Positions 16,401-22,760 of a stretch of 22,760 nt of DNA are shown in pieces. The notes beneath the pieces were generated by a model that was not told where the DNA came from, searched no databases, and worked only from the letters and a program-made list of their open reading frames with translations. Source of the DNA: an uncultured Actinomycetes bacterium (GTDB lineage: Bacteria > Actinomycetota > Thermoleophilia > Solirubrobacterales > 70-9); contig CALCIA010000013.1 in NCBI GenBank assembly GCA_937907435.1, positions 1-22,760 on the forward strand, in the 5' to 3' direction. Position numbers and translations under genes: made by a program. Numbering within the stretch: the stretch's first letter is position 1; each line of letters begins with the position of its first letter.

Positions 16401-19400
16401 GGGGCTCGACGCTGTTCGGCAAAGGCAGCCTCGACGAGGTGGCGCTGTACAACCGGGCGCTGAGCGCGACGGAAATCGCCGCCCACTACCAGGCAAGCCG
16501 CAACAACCTGCCGCCGACCGCCTCGTTCACGCTCTCCAGCGGCACGGTGTCGACCGGCACGCCGGTCACCTTCAACGCCTCCGCCTCCAAAGACCCCGAC
16601 GGGTCGATCGTCAAATACGAATGGGACCTCGACGGCAACGGCAGCTACGAGACCAGCACCGGCTCGACCGCCACGGTGACGAAAACCTACGCCGCCGAAG
16701 GCACCTACCAGGTCGGGCTCCGGGTCACCGACCAGGGCGGCGCGACCGCGACCGCGACGCGGACGCTGGTCGTCGCCAACCACCTGCCGACCGCCTCATT
16801 CACGATCACGCCGAACCCGGTCTCGATCGGCAGCCCGGTGACCCTGGACGGCAGCGGCTCCTCCGATCCCGACGGTCCGATCGCCAAATACGAATGGGAC
16901 CTCGACGGCAACGGGGCGTATGAGACCAGCACCGGCACGACGCCGACGGTGAAAAAGACCTTCGCCGAACCGGGCACCTACACGGTGGGCCTGCGGGTCA
17001 CCGACGGCAGCGGCAACACCGCGACCCGGACCCAGACCGTCAACGTCCTCGGTCGCTATGCCTCGACGATCACCGCCACCGCGGGCCTGATCGACTATTG
17101 GCGCCTCGGCGACGCGCCGGGGACCACCCTCGCCGACCTGGCGGGCTCGCACCCGGCGACCGCGCAGGGCGGCGTGACCCTGGGGGCCGCGGGGGCGATC
17201 GAAGACGAACCGGACACCGCGGCGAGCTTCGACGGCACCAGCGGCGCCGCGAGCGTCCCGCTCGACCTCTCCGGGACCTCGCAGCTGACGCTCGAATTCT
17301 GGCTCAACTGGAGCGCCTACGCGAACAACGACCAGCTCGCGTTCGAGTTCACCCCGAACTTCAACAACCAGGACGGTGGCTTCCTCGTCGACCCCAACGC
17401 CGGTGAGCTGGGCGGCAAATTCGCCGTCGGGATCGGCCGCGAAGGGTCCCGCAACACCACGTACTTCACCCGCCCGAGCGCCGGTGTCTGGCACCACTAC
17501 GCGCTGGTGATGAACTCGCAGGCGCCGGCGGCGCAGCAGATCGTCCCCTACGTCGACGGCAAAGCGGTGCCGTTCGAAAAGGGCAACAGCGGCACCGGCG
17601 CGGGCAACTTCGCCAACTCGACGCTGTACTTCATGTCCCGCGCCGCCTCGGCGCTCTTCGGCAAAGGCGGCCTCGACGAGGTGGCGCTCTACAACCGGGC
17701 CCTGAGCGCGGGTGAAGTAGAAGCGCACTACCTCGCCCGCAGCAGCAACAACCCGCCCGTCGGCTCCTTCACCGCCACGCCGAACCCGGCGTCGACCGGC
17801 ACGCCGGTGAGCTTCGACGCCTCCGGCTCCAAAGATCCCGACGGCTCGATCGTCAAATACGAATGGGACCTCGACGGCAACGGCACGTATGAGACGAACA
17901 CGGGCGCGAGCCCGACGGCGACGACGACCTACGCCAAAGCCGGCCAGTACCAGGTGGGCCTGCGGGTGACCGACAACGGCGGCGCGTCCTCGACCACCAC
18001 CCAGACCGTGACCGTGCAGGACCGCGCCCCGTCGGCGTCGTTCACCACCTCGCCCGCGGTGGCGCCGACCGGCACCACGATCAGCCTCGACGCCTCGGCC
18101 TCGAGCGACCCCGACGGGTCGATCGTCAAATACGAATGGGACCTCGACGGCAACGGGACCTTCGAGACCAGCACCGGCTCGACGCCGACGGCGACCACGA
18201 GCTTCGCCAAAGCGGGCGAATACCAGGTCGGCCTGCGGGTCACCGACAACGAAGGGCAGACCACGACGACGACCAGGACGGTCACGATCGTCGGCTCTTA
18301 CTACCAGGCGGTCGTCCAGACGCCCGGGCTCCTCGATTACTGGCGCCTCGGCGAGCGCAGCGGCTCCACCTTCGCCGACGGGGTCGGCGGGCATAACGCG
18401 GCGATCAGCGGCGGCGTCGGGCTGGGCGTCACCGGCGCGCTGGGTGGCGATCCGAACACCGCCGCGAGCTTCGACGGCAGCGGCGCCGCCACCGCCCCGC
18501 TCGACCTCTCCGGCACCTCGCAGCTGACGCTCGAATTCTGGCTCAACTGGAGCGCCTACGCGAACAACGACCAGCTCGCCTTCGAGTTCACCCCGAACTT
18601 CAACAACCAGGACGGCGGCTTCCTCGTCGACCCCAACGCCGGTGAGCTCGGCGGCAAGTTCGGCGTCGGCATCGGCCGCGAAAGCTCCCGCAACACCGCC
18701 TACTTCGAACGGCCGAGCGCCGGGGCCTGGCACCACTACGCGATCGTCCTGAACACGCAGGCGCCGGCGGCGGAACAGATCACGCCCTACGTGGACGGCA
18801 AAGCGGTGCCGTTCGAAAAGACGGGCAGCGGCACCGGCGCCGGCAACTTCGCCGCCTCGAACCTCTACTTCATGTCGCGGGCCGCCTCGGCGCTGTTCGG
18901 CAGGGGCAGCCTCGACGAGGTCGCGCTCTACAACCGGGCCCTGAGCCCGGCCGAGATCGCCGCCCACTACGAAGCGAGCGCCGACCAGCCGCCGAGCGCC
19001 TCGCTGGTGGCCAGCCCCGCCTCGGTCACGGTCGGCGCGCCGGTCAGCCTCGACGCCTCCGGCTCGAGCGACCCGGACGGCACGATCGCCAAATACGAAT
19101 GGGACCTCGACGGCAACGGGACCTATGAGACCAGCACCGGCTCCACGCCGACGACCACGGCGACCTTCGCCGCGGTGGGCGAATACCAGGTCGGGGTCAG
19201 GGTCACCGACAACGGCGGCGCGACCGCGACGACGACGCGGACCGTCACCGTCAGCGGCAGCATCCCGCAGGCCAAACTGAGCGTGGCGCCGAGCCCGGCG
19301 CCGACCGGCACCCAGGTCAACTTCGACGCCTCCGCCTCCACCGACCCGAGCGGCCCGCTCACCTACGAATGGGACCTCGACGGCAACGGCAGCTACGAGA

Positions 19401-20770
19401 CCAGCACCGGCACGACCGCGACGGCGAGCAAGACGTTCGCGAAGGCGGGCGAATACACGGTCGGCGTGCGGGTCAGGAACGGCGCCGGGACCACCGCCAC
19501 GGCCAGCGCGACGGCGGTCGCCCAGAACCGGGCCCCGTCGGCGACGCTCGGCGCGACGCCGAACCCGGCCGCGAGCGGCGCCCAGGTCACCTTCGACGCC
19601 TCCGGCTCCAAAGACCCCGACGGGTCGATCGTCAAATACGAATGGGACCTCGACGGCAACGGGACGTATGAGACCAACACCGGGGCGACGCCGACGGCGA
19701 GCAGATCCTTCGCGAGCGGCGGCGAATACACGGTCGGCGTGCGGGTCACCGACGACGAAGGAGCGACCGCGACCGCGAGCCGCCTGGTCACGGTCCAGAA
19801 CGGGGCTCCCACCGCCTCCTTCACCGTCACCCCGAACCCCGCCACGACCGGCTCGGCGGTCACCTTCAACGGCTCCGCGTCGAGCGACCCCGACGGCACG
19901 ATCGCCAGATACGAATGGGACCTCGACGGCAACGGTACGTATGAGACCAACACCGGGACGACGCCGACGACGACCAAGACCTACACCAGCGCGGCGAGCC
20001 CGACGGTCGGGCTGCGGGTCACCGACAACGGCGGCGCCACGGCGGCCGCGACCCGCGCCCTCACCGTCCGCAGCGCCTACAACGCCGCCGTCCTCGGGAC
20101 CGCGGGGCTGATCGATTATTGGCGCCTCGGCGAGACCTCCGGCACCAGCCTCGCCGACGCGGTCGGCGGGCGCACCGCGACGGCGCTGAACGGCGTCGCC
20201 CTCGGCGGCACCGGGGCACTGGCGAGCGACCCGGACAAATCGGCGAGCTTCGACGGCTCCAACGACACCGCGACCGTCTCGCTGAACCTCTCCACCGCCA
20301 GCGCCCTGACGGTCGAATTCTGGCTGAAATGGACGTCGTTCGCGAACGACGGCAGGCTCGCCTTCGAGTTCACCTCGAACTCGACGCTGAACGGCGGCAG
20401 CTTCTTCATCGAACCGAACTCCTCCGAACAGAACGGCCGCTTCGGGGTCGGCATCGGCGGCCTGCTGCGGCGCAACACCTCCCTCTTCACGCGGCCCTCG
20501 GCGAACGTCTGGCACCACTATGCGATCGTCTTCGACACCAAAGCGTCCGGCTCCCAGATGGTGATCCCGTACGTGGACGGCGTCCCGGTCAGCTACTCGA
20601 AGGGCAGCAGCAGCACCGGTTTCGGCAACTTCGCCAACTCGACCCTCTACTTCATGTCGAGGGGTGCCTCCTCGCGGTTCGGCAAAGGCAGCCTCGACGA
20701 GGTGGCGATCTACAACCGGGCGCTGAGCGCGGCCGAAATCGCCGCCCACTTCAAAGCCGCCTCGCAGTAG
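13439..20770 (+). CDS. giant secreted protein: N,N-dimethylformamidase beta-like domain, ten PKD and four LamG domains
   Basis: This 2443-residue protein starts at ATG 13439, just before a signal peptide (MLPRHPSCR, hydrophobic core 11-28, cleavage near ASAEA at 32-36). Residues about 55-600 match the N,N-dimethylformamidase beta-subunit-like family: YRMGWYGGAGGRLVY (103-117), AYNGYNGHSLYRYN (201-214), LLLSGHDEYWSENEM (285-299). A Gly/Asp loop, GPDMIKGTADDAVGKDGKAG (358-377), looks calcium-binding. PKD domains follow at about 603-696, 699-790, 1025-1116, 1117-1208, 1439-1530, 1531-1622, 1851-1941, 1942-2031, 2032-2122 and 2123-2215. LamG domains lie at about 795-1024, 1209-1438, 1623-1850 and 2216-2443. 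LamG marks are YWRLGE, VEFWLNW, WHHYAIV and SLDEVALYNRALS. No C-terminal helix or sorting motif follows the last LamG. It is probably a glycan-binding extracellular protein. The start lacks a Shine-Dalgarno; in-frame TTG codons at 13427 and 13430 are alternatives. Confidence 0.88.
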   Translation: MLPRHPSCRALPLVALPLVLLAALVLLFGPGASAEAAVSCPNANPVVNENNCMGAGSTGYRLTNYDPSGITGYAAQGSVNLGSSVNLRIAVPSGSGKAEVTVYRMGWYGGAGGRLVYTAKSVNVTNSRRCEEPDEQTGYWSCGNWENTLTVPGSALPASGIYIAHIKDLSTNADNQIIFTVRDDARHSALLYKLPDGTYQAYNGYNGHSLYRYNSAGFTTVTGTHKAVQVSFERPYLNVYDEANWFFKADFPMVEWLEKEGYEVTYTDDTSVDANPGQLLNHKALLLSGHDEYWSENEMNGYKAARNAGVNIASFSGNTAYWKVRYEDNGRTLVCFKSVEGYKSGEVPDGSKGVNDWGPDMIKGTADDAVGKDGKAGTADDNPQNSTTTWRDNGAPPGDPNAPPEGRVGPDQPENSLLGSMYVGDNDNWNYPFTIPATNEAGEYAGSRVWRNTGISKTQSTTIGSNLNGWEWDTIPTQPQYLSREPAGVKRVSLTDVGTAPSPPEFIQDEGLMYAFSPPPGQSSSVSAVEYTAPSGAHVFSAGTIQWSWGLAPHYLNAPSGETFEDPPVDSSDPRIQQATYNILADDGVEPGTPTGVIIDGNEPPQASFTVSPNPAATGSPVTFNASASKDVDGSIVKYEWDLDGNGSYETSTGTTPTVTKTYATAGEVAVHLRVTDNSGASEEAVRTLKVSNGSGGNIFPTAAFTMSPNPVTPGSQVTFNASGSSDPDGTIAKYEWDLDGNGTYETNTGSTPTVTTSYAEAGSRQIGLRVTDNGGGTGTTTHTLIVGAGSPYSSEIAGTPGLLDYWRLGEQSGTTLGDSFGSHPATAQGGVTLGTPGAIENDPNTAATFDGASGTASVPLNLSGSSQLTVEFWLNWSAYANNDQLAFEFTPNFNNENGGFLIDPNAGELGGKFGIGIGREGSRNNAYFTRPSAGVWHHYAIVLNTAAPAAQQITPYVDGQPVSIEKLNSGTGAGNFANSTLYFMSRGGSTLFGKGSLDEVALYNRALSATEIAAHYQASRNNLPPTASFTLSSGTVSTGTPVTFNASASKDPDGSIVKYEWDLDGNGSYETSTGSTATVTKTYAAEGTYQVGLRVTDQGGATATATRTLVVANHLPTASFTITPNPVSIGSPVTLDGSGSSDPDGPIAKYEWDLDGNGAYETSTGTTPTVKKTFAEPGTYTVGLRVTDGSGNTATRTQTVNVLGRYASTITATAGLIDYWRLGDAPGTTLADLAGSHPATAQGGVTLGAAGAIEDEPDTAASFDGTSGAASVPLDLSGTSQLTLEFWLNWSAYANNDQLAFEFTPNFNNQDGGFLVDPNAGELGGKFAVGIGREGSRNTTYFTRPSAGVWHHYALVMNSQAPAAQQIVPYVDGKAVPFEKGNSGTGAGNFANSTLYFMSRAASALFGKGGLDEVALYNRALSAGEVEAHYLARSSNNPPVGSFTATPNPASTGTPVSFDASGSKDPDGSIVKYEWDLDGNGTYETNTGASPTATTTYAKAGQYQVGLRVTDNGGASSTTTQTVTVQDRAPSASFTTSPAVAPTGTTISLDASASSDPDGSIVKYEWDLDGNGTFETSTGSTPTATTSFAKAGEYQVGLRVTDNEGQTTTTTRTVTIVGSYYQAVVQTPGLLDYWRLGERSGSTFADGVGGHNAAISGGVGLGVTGALGGDPNTAASFDGSGAATAPLDLSGTSQLTLEFWLNWSAYANNDQLAFEFTPNFNNQDGGFLVDPNAGELGGKFGVGIGRESSRNTAYFERPSAGAWHHYAIVLNTQAPAAEQITPYVDGKAVPFEKTGSGTGAGNFAASNLYFMSRAASALFGRGSLDEVALYNRALSPAEIAAHYEASADQPPSASLVASPASVTVGAPVSLDASGSSDPDGTIAKYEWDLDGNGTYETSTGSTPTTTATFAAVGEYQVGVRVTDNGGATATTTRTVTVSGSIPQAKLSVAPSPAPTGTQVNFDASASTDPSGPLTYEWDLDGNGSYETSTGTTATASKTFAKAGEYTVGVRVRNGAGTTATASATAVAQNRAPSATLGATPNPAASGAQVTFDASGSKDPDGSIVKYEWDLDGNGTYETNTGATPTASRSFASGGEYTVGVRVTDDEGATATASRLVTVQNGAPTASFTVTPNPATTGSAVTFNGSASSDPDGTIARYEWDLDGNGTYETNTGTTPTTTKTYTSAASPTVGLRVTDNGGATAAATRALTVRSAYNAAVLGTAGLIDYWRLGETSGTSLADAVGGRTATALNGVALGGTGALASDPDKSASFDGSNDTATVSLNLSTASALTVEFWLKWTSFANDGRLAFEFTSNSTLNGGSFFIEPNSSEQNGRFGVGIGGLLRRNTSLFTRPSANVWHHYAIVFDTKASGSQMVIPYVDGVPVSYSKGSSSTGFGNFANSTLYFMSRGASSRFGKGSLDEVAIYNRALSAAEIAAHFKAASQ
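15245..20767 (+). repeat. tandem coding repeats: [PKD-PKD-LamG] x3, then PKD x4-LamG
   Basis: The block AAATACGAATGGGACCTCGA, which continues GGCAACGG, marks each PKD domain. It starts at 15350, 15638, 16613, 16886, 17855, 18128, 19091 and 19634, with variants near 19361 and 19907. The LamG word CGAATTCTGG starts at 16051, 17293, 18532 and 20314. Successive modules therefore repeat every 1239-1242 bases, while the last LamG lies 1782 bases on because of two extra PKD domains. The 76 bases 16051-16126 and 17293-17368 are identical, which points to recent duplication or gene conversion. LamG4 is clearly more diverged than LamG1-3. Confidence 0.9.
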
Positions 20771-20819
20771 ACGGGGGCCGGCGCGGAAGCTGCGGGCCGA
20801 CCGCGCGTTGATCTAGTAG
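20771..20819 (+). other. short gap with a weak hairpin between giant gene and regulator
   Basis: A 6-base stem (GCGCGG 20781-20786 with CCGCGC 20801-20806, 14-base loop) follows the giant gene's stop, without a T-run. It is too weak to call a terminator. Two in-frame TAG codons at 20814-20819 sit directly before the regulator's GTG, so that gene cannot start earlier. The regulator may be read through from the giant gene or have its own promoter inside it. Confidence 0.3.
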
Positions 20820-21554
20820 GTGGAGCATCGAAACGGACAGCCGACGAGCCTGGTCGAGGCGCCGGGCGCCCTCCTTCACGTGCTCAGCGACAACGCCGCG
20901 GTCTCGCGGCGGATCGTCGCGACGCTCGGGGCGCCCGGGCTGCCCGGTGTCAACGCGATCTCCTCGCCCGACCTGATCGACGAGGACTTCGTCGAGGAGT
21001 CGACGATCTTCATCCTCGCCTGCGATGTCGACGAGGTCACCGGCATGGCGGCACTGCGGCGCCTGCGGCGGGACCACCGAGACCCGCCGATCATCGTCAT
21101 CTCGCCGGCGGCCACCGCGGCGAGCGTGCGCCGCGCCCTCGACGCGGGCGCCGACGCGTTCGTGCTCGAGGCGGAGATCGAGACCGCGCTCGCCGCCGCC
21201 GCCCGCGCCGTCGCGACCGGTCAGTCGGTGGTGCCGCGCAAGGTGCGCGAGAGCGTCGAGCGTCCCGCCTTCTCACACCGCGAGCGCCAGGTGCTGGCGC
21301 TGGTCGCCGAGGGCCTCACCAACAGCGAGGTCGCCGAACGGCTGCTGCTCAGCCAGAGCACGGTCAAGAGCCACCTCTCCACCGCCTTCGCGAAGCTCGG
21401 GATCCGCTCCCGCAAGGAGGTCACCTCGTTCCTCCTCGACCCCGCACAGGCGCAGAGCGTCGGCCTGGTCGGCGTGGCGACCGCGGAGACGGTCGCGGCC
21501 GCCGCGGGCGGCCCCCTCGTCGCGGCCACCCCTACCGCCCACCCCCTCGCGTGA
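20820..21554 (+). CDS. LuxR/NarL-family response regulator with degenerate receiver domain
   Basis: This 244-residue protein pairs an N-terminal receiver-like domain (about 18-133) with a textbook LuxR/GerE DNA-binding domain: FSHRERQVLALVAEGLTNSE (151-170) and the recognition helix LSQSTVKSHLSTAFAKLGIR (177-196). The receiver is atypical. Strand 1 keeps one acidic residue (LSDN, D24), the phospho-site region reads IFILACDVDEVTG with D69 as candidate, and the usual beta-5 lysine is glutamate (VLEAE, E117). It may therefore work without aspartyl phosphorylation. The start is GTG at 20820, directly after two stop codons; an in-frame GTG at 20880 would truncate strand 1. It overlaps the aminotransferase by GTGA. 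It probably regulates the surrounding envelope genes; no cognate kinase gene is nearby. Confidence 0.85.
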   Translation: MEHRNGQPTSLVEAPGALLHVLSDNAAVSRRIVATLGAPGLPGVNAISSPDLIDEDFVEESTIFILACDVDEVTGMAALRRLRRDHRDPPIIVISPAATAASVRRALDAGADAFVLEAEIETALAAAARAVATGQSVVPRKVRESVERPAFSHRERQVLALVAEGLTNSEVAERLLLSQSTVKSHLSTAFAKLGIRSRKEVTSFLLDPAQAQSVGLVGVATAETVAAAAGGPLVAATPTAHPLA

Positions 21555-22702
21555 GCGGCGCCACCGCGGAAATCCGCCCGGGTGAGCGCCCCGGCCGCAC
21601 CCCGGTGCCCTTCGTCCGCCTCGACGCGGCCGAACCGGAGCGCAAGCGGGAGATCCTCGCCGCGGTCGAGCGGGTCGGCGACAGCGCCGCCTTCACCCTC
21701 GGCGCCGAGGTCGAGGCCTTCGAGGACGACTTCGCCCGCTGGTGCGGCGCCGCCCACGCGGTCGACGTCTCCTCCGGCACGAGCGCGCTGGAGCTGGTCC
21801 TCCGGGCCCTCGGGATCGGCCCCGGCGACGAGGTGATCGTGCCGACCAACAGCTTCATCGCCACCGCCGAGGCGGTCACCGCCGCCGGCGCCACCCCGCG
21901 CCTGGTCGACGTCGACCCCGACACCGCCCTGCTCACCGCGGCGATCGTCGAGGCGGCGCTCACCGACCGCACCCGCTGCGTGATCCCGGTCCACCTCTAC
22001 GGCCGCTCGGTCGACATGGAGCCGCTGCTCGAGCTCTGCCGCGCCCGTGGCCTGCGCGTGGTCGAGGACGCCTGCCAGGCCCACGGGGCGGTCTATCGGG
22101 GCGCCCGTGCCGGCACCCACGGCGACGCCGGCTGCTTCAGCTTCTACCCGACCAAGAACCTCGGCGCCTGGGGCGACGGCGGGGCCGTGGTCACCTCCGA
22201 CGATGCCCTGGCCGCGCAACTCCGCCTGCTGCGCTCTCACGGCGAGGGGACCCGGCACCACCACGAGATGGCCTCGGGAACCCACCGCCTGCACGCCCTC
22301 CAGGCCGCGATCCTCGCCGTCAAGCTCCCCCACCTCGATCGCTGGAACGAGCAGCGGCGGGCCGCCGGGGCGACCCTCTGCGAGGCCCTGAGCGACACGG
22401 TGGTCACCGTCCCAGCGCCGGTCGCCGCGGACGGCGACCACGTCTTCCACGTCTTCGTCGTCCGCACTCCCGACCGCGACGCCCTGCGCAAGCACCTGGC
22501 CGACCGCGACGTCGCCACCGCGATCCACTACCCCACCCCGATCCACCTCCAGCCGGCGTACGCCGATCTGGGTCAGGGACCGCTGCCGGTCAGCGAACGC
22601 CTGGCGACCGAAAGCTGCACCCTCCCGATCTTCCCCTCGATCACCGATGGTGAGCTGGCGAGCATCGCGGAGGCGGTCGGCGAGTTCAGGCCTCGCGGGT
22701 AG
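21551..22702 (+). CDS. DegT/DnrJ/EryC1/StrS-type PLP sugar aminotransferase
   Basis: This 383-residue protein is of family-typical length. It would transfer an amino group, usually from glutamate, to a nucleotide-linked keto-sugar in the cytoplasm. Visible marks are the PLP phosphate-binding segment VDVSSGTSALELVLRALGIG (71-90), GDEVIVPTNSFIATAEAV (92-109), VIPVHLYGRSVDM (144-156), the ring-stacking/Asp site VVEDACQAHGA (170-180) and the Schiff-base lysine in FSFYPTKNLGAWGDGGA (K202). C-terminal IHYPTPIHLQPAY is also family-typical. The GTG start at 21551 overlaps the regulator stop as GTGA. Near a polysaccharide operon, it probably supplies an amino sugar building block; the exact sugar is unknown. 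Confidence 0.92.
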   Translation: MSGATAEIRPGERPGRTPVPFVRLDAAEPERKREILAAVERVGDSAAFTLGAEVEAFEDDFARWCGAAHAVDVSSGTSALELVLRALGIGPGDEVIVPTNSFIATAEAVTAAGATPRLVDVDPDTALLTAAIVEAALTDRTRCVIPVHLYGRSVDMEPLLELCRARGLRVVEDACQAHGAVYRGARAGTHGDAGCFSFYPTKNLGAWGDGGAVVTSDDALAAQLRLLRSHGEGTRHHHEMASGTHRLHALQAAILAVKLPHLDRWNEQRRAAGATLCEALSDTVVTVPAPVAADGDHVFHVFVVRTPDRDALRKHLADRDVATAIHYPTPIHLQPAYADLGQGPLPVSERLATESCTLPIFPSITDGELASIAEAVGEFRPRG

Positions 22703-22760
22703 GCGCGGGGGTCCGCGGGGCGGGCGGCCGTCCGAGGTGGTCCTGGGCTCCTCATGGGGG
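22703..22760. other. end of window, no gene recognised
   Basis: These 58 GC-rich bases follow the aminotransferase stop. ATG occurs near the edge on both strands (around 22753-22756), but too little sequence remains to support a gene or a terminator. Confidence 0.3.

Noticed and set aside
15350..19935. Regularly spaced 29-base repeats as a possible CRISPR array
   Set aside because: Spacing is alternating and large (about 273-288 bases and about 1 kb), and every copy is in frame within PKD domains; these are coding repeats.
16796..20749. 1317-codon minus-strand open frame opposite the giant gene
   Set aside because: It mirrors the PKD/LamG repeats, with low-complexity Arg/Gly/Val translation repeating in step with the sense repeats. 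There is no start context or domain, so it is a codon-bias shadow.
1..22760. Transposases, integrases, tRNA or rRNA genes, or defence systems
   Set aside because: None of the recognisable coding regions matches such families and no tRNA-like or rRNA-like stretch was noticed by eye; the non-coding space is too small to hold one.

Overview
The window is very GC-rich DNA, with G or C at most third codon positions, frequent GTG starts and genes overlapping by 1-4 bases. This style, together with the polysaccharide gene families present, suggests an actinobacterium, most likely of the Thermoleophilia/Solirubrobacterales type. That placement is an inference from sequence style; no rRNA or other marker gene is present.

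Layout. Positions 1-208 are non-coding and hold small repeats and a perfect 19-bp hairpin just past the end of the minus-strand operon. From 13321 down to 209 (minus strand) runs a tightly packed ten-gene operon: a multi-pass membrane protein, a GT4 glycosyltransferase, a Wzz-like chain-length/co-polymerase protein, a Wzx-like flippase, a GT2 glycosyltransferase, a second Wzz-like protein, a Wzy/O-antigen-ligase-like polymerase, a WbbL-like GT2, a SAM methyltransferase, a class B asparagine synthetase-like amidotransferase and a second GT4. Counting the membrane protein this is eleven coding regions. Most junctions are ATGA, GTGA or TGATG overlaps, so translation is probably coupled.

A 117-bp divergent intergenic region (13322-13438) separates this operon from a plus-strand giant gene (13439-20770). 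It encodes a secreted 2443-residue protein with a signal peptide, an N,N-dimethylformamidase beta-subunit-like domain, ten PKD domains and four LamG domains arranged as 3 x [PKD-PKD-LamG] plus PKD x4-LamG. After 49 bases come a LuxR/NarL-type regulator with a degenerate receiver domain and a DegT/DnrJ/EryC1-type PLP sugar aminotransferase, which overlap by four bases.

How the genes may work together. The aminotransferase would supply an amino sugar and the glycosyltransferases would assemble a lipid-linked repeat unit. The methyltransferase and the amidotransferase could decorate it. The flippase exports it, and the polymerase with the two paralogous Wzz-like proteins polymerises it. The giant LamG/PKD protein is a plausible glycan-binding matrix or surface protein for the same envelope layer. 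No initiating phosphoglycosyltransferase, outer-membrane exporter or polysaccharide tyrosine kinase lies in the window. The most unusual items are the giant protein (architecture, internal duplication and GAA/AAA-rich codon use) and the pair of kinase-less Wzz-like paralogues in one operon.
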